Assembly: GCA_963677785.2 (NCBI GenBank)
Contig: CAXXDH010000003.1
Location: 3,100,001 to 3,164,000, forward strand
DNA: 64,000 nucleotides
DNA from: G963665495 sp963677785
Lineage (GTDB): Bacteria; Desulfobacterota; Desulfovibrionia; Desulfovibrionales; Desulfovibrionaceae
Direction: 5' to 3'
Shown: piece after piece, positions 61,387 to 64,000 of the stretch
Layout of the letters: each line of letters opens with the position of its first letter
Position numbering within the stretch: the stretch's first letter is position 1
Position numbers and translations under genes: made by a program
The notes under the pieces: generated by a model
Databases searched by the model: none
Told to the model about the DNA's origin: nothing
What the model saw: the letters and a program-made list of their open reading frames with translations, nothing else

Positions 61387-61767
61387 ATGTTTTCAGTTTT
61401 GGAAGCAAGTAGCGGCGATGTGTTGGGGGTGGAAATCTCCGGGGGCTATACCAGGGAAGATGTGGCTGCGTTCAAAGAAGCATTTGAAAAAGTTCTGGCT
61501 GAGGGGCATGAACGGATAAATTTACTGGCAAAGATCGATAAGCTTAAAATTTCAGAAAGCGAATTCGGTGCCTTTATCCAGGATGCTCGCTACGCCTTGC
61601 ATGAGTTGAAAAAAATGCGTCATATCGCTGTTGTCGGACATGGCGGGACGCAAGCATTTCTGATCAAAATGGACAATCTCCTGCTCGGGAATCCTGACGA
61701 GGAGTTGATTGAAAAATTTTTCGAAGTCGAAGACATTGATCAAGCCTGGGAGTTTGTTCGTTCATAG
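61387..61767 (+). CDS. SpoIIAA-like (STAS/CRAL-TRIO-like) protein
   Basis: 126 residues. It fits the SpoIIAA-like family (DUF3478-type): an N-terminal strand ending in GVEISGGYTREDV, and an alternating alpha/beta order to EDIDQAWEFVRS. No Ser/Thr switch residue typical of anti-sigma antagonists is obvious. The start has a GGAGG site. Monocistronic, ending in a clear terminator. Confidence 0.85.
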   Translation: MFSVLEASSGDVLGVEISGGYTREDVAAFKEAFEKVLAEGHERINLLAKIDKLKISESEFGAFIQDARYALHELKKMRHIAVVGHGGTQAFLIKMDNLLLGNPDEELIEKFFEVEDIDQAWEFVRS

Positions 61768-61796
61768 CAGACCGAAGGGCAAGGCCTGACCACAGT

Positions 61797-61830
61797 AAAC
61801 CGGGAGAGGCCGTTCTTCCGGTTTTTTTTT
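61797..61830 (+). terminator. Intrinsic terminator of the SpoIIAA-like gene
   Basis: AAACCGG (61797-61803) pairs with CCGGTTT (61818-61824), and nine T follow. It lies about 30 nt after the stop codon. Confidence 0.85.
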
Positions 61831-61906
61831 ATCGAGCCTGGAATTTTTCCGCAGCGGTTTCGCGCGGGGCTTCACCACGAAGCGCTGTTGCAATGAGATG
61901 ATGCCG

Positions 61907-63046
61907 TCATGGGGCTGCAACACCCGGGGGAATCGGCTCCCCCTGCAGGTCGGCCAGGATAATATCCGCGGCGCGCAGGGCGGCGCCCCTGCGTCCGAGC
62001 AGGGAATGCAGCCGGGCGAGTTCCCGGCGATTGTCTTCCAGAAGGTCCGGATCTTCGAGCCAGGAGAGTGCCAGCCGGGCCAGCGGCAGCGCGTCGGCCT
62101 GTTTCTGGAGCATCTCGGGCAGCACGCCTTTGTCCAGGATCAGATTGGGCAGGCTGATGAAACGTACGTGAATGAACAGTCTGGCCAGGCTGAAGGTTAG
62201 GGCCGAAAGCTTGTAGGCCACAATGGCCGGAGTGCCCAGAAGCGCGCACTCCAGCGTGACGGTGCCGGAAGCCGCGATGACGAAATGGCAGGCCCGTATC
62301 CGCTGGTAACGTTCTTCCGGAGGATGCAGGCAAATGGGAACGTCCGCGGGCCAGAGATCCAGAAGCATTTGTTCGTCTATGCCGGGCGCGCGGATCAGGT
62401 CGAACTGCAGAAACGGATGCTTTTGCAGCAGCAGCCGTGCCGCCTCGCCGAACTGCGGCAGCAGCGGGCGGATTTCTTTTTTCCGGCTGCCGGGTAAAAT
62501 GCCGATACGCAGTCCGTCCCGCTGGATAGTGTTCAGAGAGGGCCAGTCTATGCCGTCCAGAAGCGGATTGCCCACATAGTCCACCTCCAGGCCGTACTTC
62601 CGGTAGAATTCCTTTTCAAAGGGCAGTATGCAGAGCATCCGGCGGACATTGTCCCGGATGAACCTGGCGCGGCCCGGACGCCAGGCCCAGAGTTTGGGGC
62701 TGATGTAATAATAGACCGGAATTCCCAGGGCGCGGGCCATGCTGATGACGCGAAAGTTGAAGGCCTGGGCGTCGATGCAGACCAGGGCGTCGGGACGCTG
62801 GTTGCGGAGTTCGCGTTTGATGCCTCGCAGCAGGCTGATGATTTTCGGCAAATGGCCGAAGACCTCGGTGAGACCCATGACCGAAAGGGCCTCCACCCGG
62901 AACAGCGGTGTTACCCCGGCTTCGCGCATGGCGGGTCCGGCCATGCCCACCAGGTCGATATCCGGCTTCCGCTCCCGCAATTTGTGAGCGAGCAGCGCGC
63001 CGTGCAGGTCGCCGGAAGCTTCTCCCGCGTTAATCCAGATTCGCAT
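61907..63046 (-). CDS. lpxB: Lipid-A-disaccharide synthase
   Basis: 379 residues from the ATG at 63046; the frame continues to a TTG upstream. The family start is INAGEASGDLHGALLA, then GIPVYYYISPKLWAWR, with the nucleotide region LPGSRKKEIRPLLPQF near 190 and GTVTLECALLGTPAIVAYK near 290. It joins UDP-2,3-diacylglucosamine and lipid X in outer-membrane lipid A synthesis, which marks a Gram-negative host. Usual neighbours lpxA/fabZ are not visible. Confidence 0.97.
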   Translation of the reverse strand: MRIWINAGEASGDLHGALLAHKLRERKPDIDLVGMAGPAMREAGVTPLFRVEALSVMGLTEVFGHLPKIISLLRGIKRELRNQRPDALVCIDAQAFNFRVISMARALGIPVYYYISPKLWAWRPGRARFIRDNVRRMLCILPFEKEFYRKYGLEVDYVGNPLLDGIDWPSLNTIQRDGLRIGILPGSRKKEIRPLLPQFGEAARLLLQKHPFLQFDLIRAPGIDEQMLLDLWPADVPICLHPPEERYQRIRACHFVIAASGTVTLECALLGTPAIVAYKLSALTFSLARLFIHVRFISLPNLILDKGVLPEMLQKQADALPLARLALSWLEDPDLLEDNRRELARLHSLLGRRGAALRAADIILADLQGEPIPPGVAAP

Positions 63047-63135
63047 TATCGTACCGCCAGGGTGCAATCAGGCAGAAAAAGAACCCCGGCGATTCAGACG
63101 TACGGGATGCCGCCAAAAGCGCCGGGGTATTCAGG

Positions 63136-63465
63136 TTAAGGAAATTCCACATGTTTGCAGGGATTTTCCGGAGTTGCCGGGAAGTCGGAAAAAGGAAACG
63201 GGCGGATATTGTCGTTCAAAGTCATATAACGCAGCAGCTTGTAGCCGTACAACGAGATTTTGTTGGAGAATCGGCGCAGGGGTTCGCTGCGTGAGCGGGT
63301 TATCAGCAACAGGATATACTGAAAAATAACAATGAGTTGTACGAGCATCACCAGTACTTCCAGGGCGATGAGCAGCACAACACTGATGACTAGGCGGAGC
63401 AGTATGGCGCCGCGCTGGGGTTTTGCCGCCAGTTCCATGGCGCCGGGCTGGGATGATTCGGTCAT
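63136..63465 (-). CDS. DUF4389 membrane protein
   Basis: 109 residues. One or two membrane helices (about 22-56) are followed by an EPLRRFSNKISLYGYKLLRY helix and a NDNIRPFPFSDFP end, which is the DUF4389 signature as I recall it. The start follows GGAGGAAGCGT. Function unknown; divergent from a response-regulator gene and upstream of lpxB. Confidence 0.8.
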   Translation of the reverse strand: MTESSQPGAMELAAKPQRGAILLRLVISVVLLIALEVLVMLVQLIVIFQYILLLITRSRSEPLRRFSNKISLYGYKLLRYMTLNDNIRPFPFSDFPATPENPCKHVEFP

Positions 63466-63761
63466 ACGCTTCCTCCATAAGCAATACGGTCCGGATGGTT
63501 GTGATAAAAATATCTAGATGAGGATATCAACGCTGCAGGCTGCTATGTCAAGTCCGGGAAATGGAGTATCCCTGTTTGTAGAACGGTCCCGCGAAAAAAT
63601 TTTTCTTTAATGTATCTTTAATATCAAGTGGTTACTGTTGTTGCGCCTGTGGGTGATCAAGCATATAGTAAAAACTACCTGGAGAAGTGCCGACATATTT
63701 TAACGGCTCTTTGCCTGCCGCGCGTCGCCAGCCAGGTGCCAGTTGCAATGAGAGCTGCAAG

Positions 63762-64000
63762 ATGAACAGATTTACAAGCACACAACCGATGGATCCTTTC
63801 AAGATTTTAATCGTGGATCAGGATCCGGCCATTCGGCATATTGTTTCCGATACGGCGGAGAGCTCGGGATTTGCTTCCGTGGCGTATGCCACTCCCGGAG
63901 CAGCGCATGTTCAGGAGACGGATGAAACGTACGCCCTGGCCTTTATCGACGTGGAGCATACGGGCGCGCGCGGAGTGGAGCTGGCCAGAATTCTGCGCGA
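63762..64000 (+). CDS. Response regulator, N-terminal part (cut by window end)
   Basis: About 79 codons are visible. A receiver domain begins FKILIVDQDPAIRHI, with acidic pocket residues, and the phospho-acceptor Asp lies in AFIDVEHTG. The output domain lies outside the window. Confidence 0.85.
   Translation, partial: MNRFTSTQPMDPFKILIVDQDPAIRHIVSDTAESSGFASVAYATPGAAHVQETDETYALAFIDVEHTGARGVELARILR

Overview
The window is about 64 kb of chromosomal DNA with roughly 55-58% GC in its core. It looks like a Desulfovibrio-type sulfate reducer (Desulfovibrionaceae, Desulfobacterota). The grounds are a periplasmic [NiFe] hydrogenase (hynB-hynA with maturation protease and hypC, hypA elsewhere), the run carD / rho / pth / rplY / prs / tRNA-Gln / ispE, a Gram-negative lpxB, and Desulfovibrio-like palindromic intergenic repeats. 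Species cannot be named from this alone.

Layout. 1-3.5 kb: a minus-strand Bat/MoxR set (moxR, DUF58, DUF4381, a VWA protein cut by the window edge). 3.8-8.2 kb: a plus-strand proteolysis operon (ftsH, an exported S10 carboxypeptidase, an M48 metalloprotease). 8.5-10.5 kb: two response regulators (REC-HD-GYP and REC-STAS). 10.5-21.8 kb: a minus-strand locus that is the most unusual part of the window. It holds two peptide-export-type ABC proteins (one with an intact C39 peptidase domain), a minimal HlyD-like adaptor, two large SPFH/flotillin-like membrane proteins, a ParA ATPase, two DUF697 membrane proteins and a 26-residue peptide gene with its own promoter, strong ribosome binding site and intrinsic terminator. 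I read it as an exporter for a short peptide, built into a membrane microdomain and perhaps positioned by ParA.

21.9-24.5 kb: a decayed SGNH acyl-hydrolase gene and an AT-rich FkbM methyltransferase, probably remains of a surface-glycan region. 24.5-29.7 kb: YciH-type factor, HEAT-repeat and SPOR-domain exported proteins, and a PLP aminotransferase. 29.3-33.3 kb: a 2.8-kb AT-rich island with two exported proteins of unknown function, lying between ~540-bp direct repeats that duplicate the hypC/aminotransferase junction; one copy of the aminotransferase is decaying. 33.2-37.3 kb: the hydrogenase operon, with three tandem 29-bp operator-like repeats upstream and an intrinsic terminator between structural and maturation genes. 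38-44.3 kb: housekeeping genes. 44.3-49.9 kb: trkA-trkH behind an attenuator-like leader, a hydroxyisobutyrate-dehydrogenase-family enzyme, a TPR protein and adk. 50.5-56.5 kb: amino-acid uptake (a LivK-type binding protein, an NSS transporter with a 32-residue MetS-like partner, a GlnHPQ-type ABC system) and hypA. 56.7-64 kb: a TetR regulator divergent from a Tat-exported C45 acyltransferase-like enzyme, a lone ribbon-helix-helix protein, HAD and DUF3179 proteins, a SpoIIAA-like protein, lpxB, a DUF4389 protein and the start of another response regulator.

All assignments come from reading translations and motifs by eye; no database search was possible.
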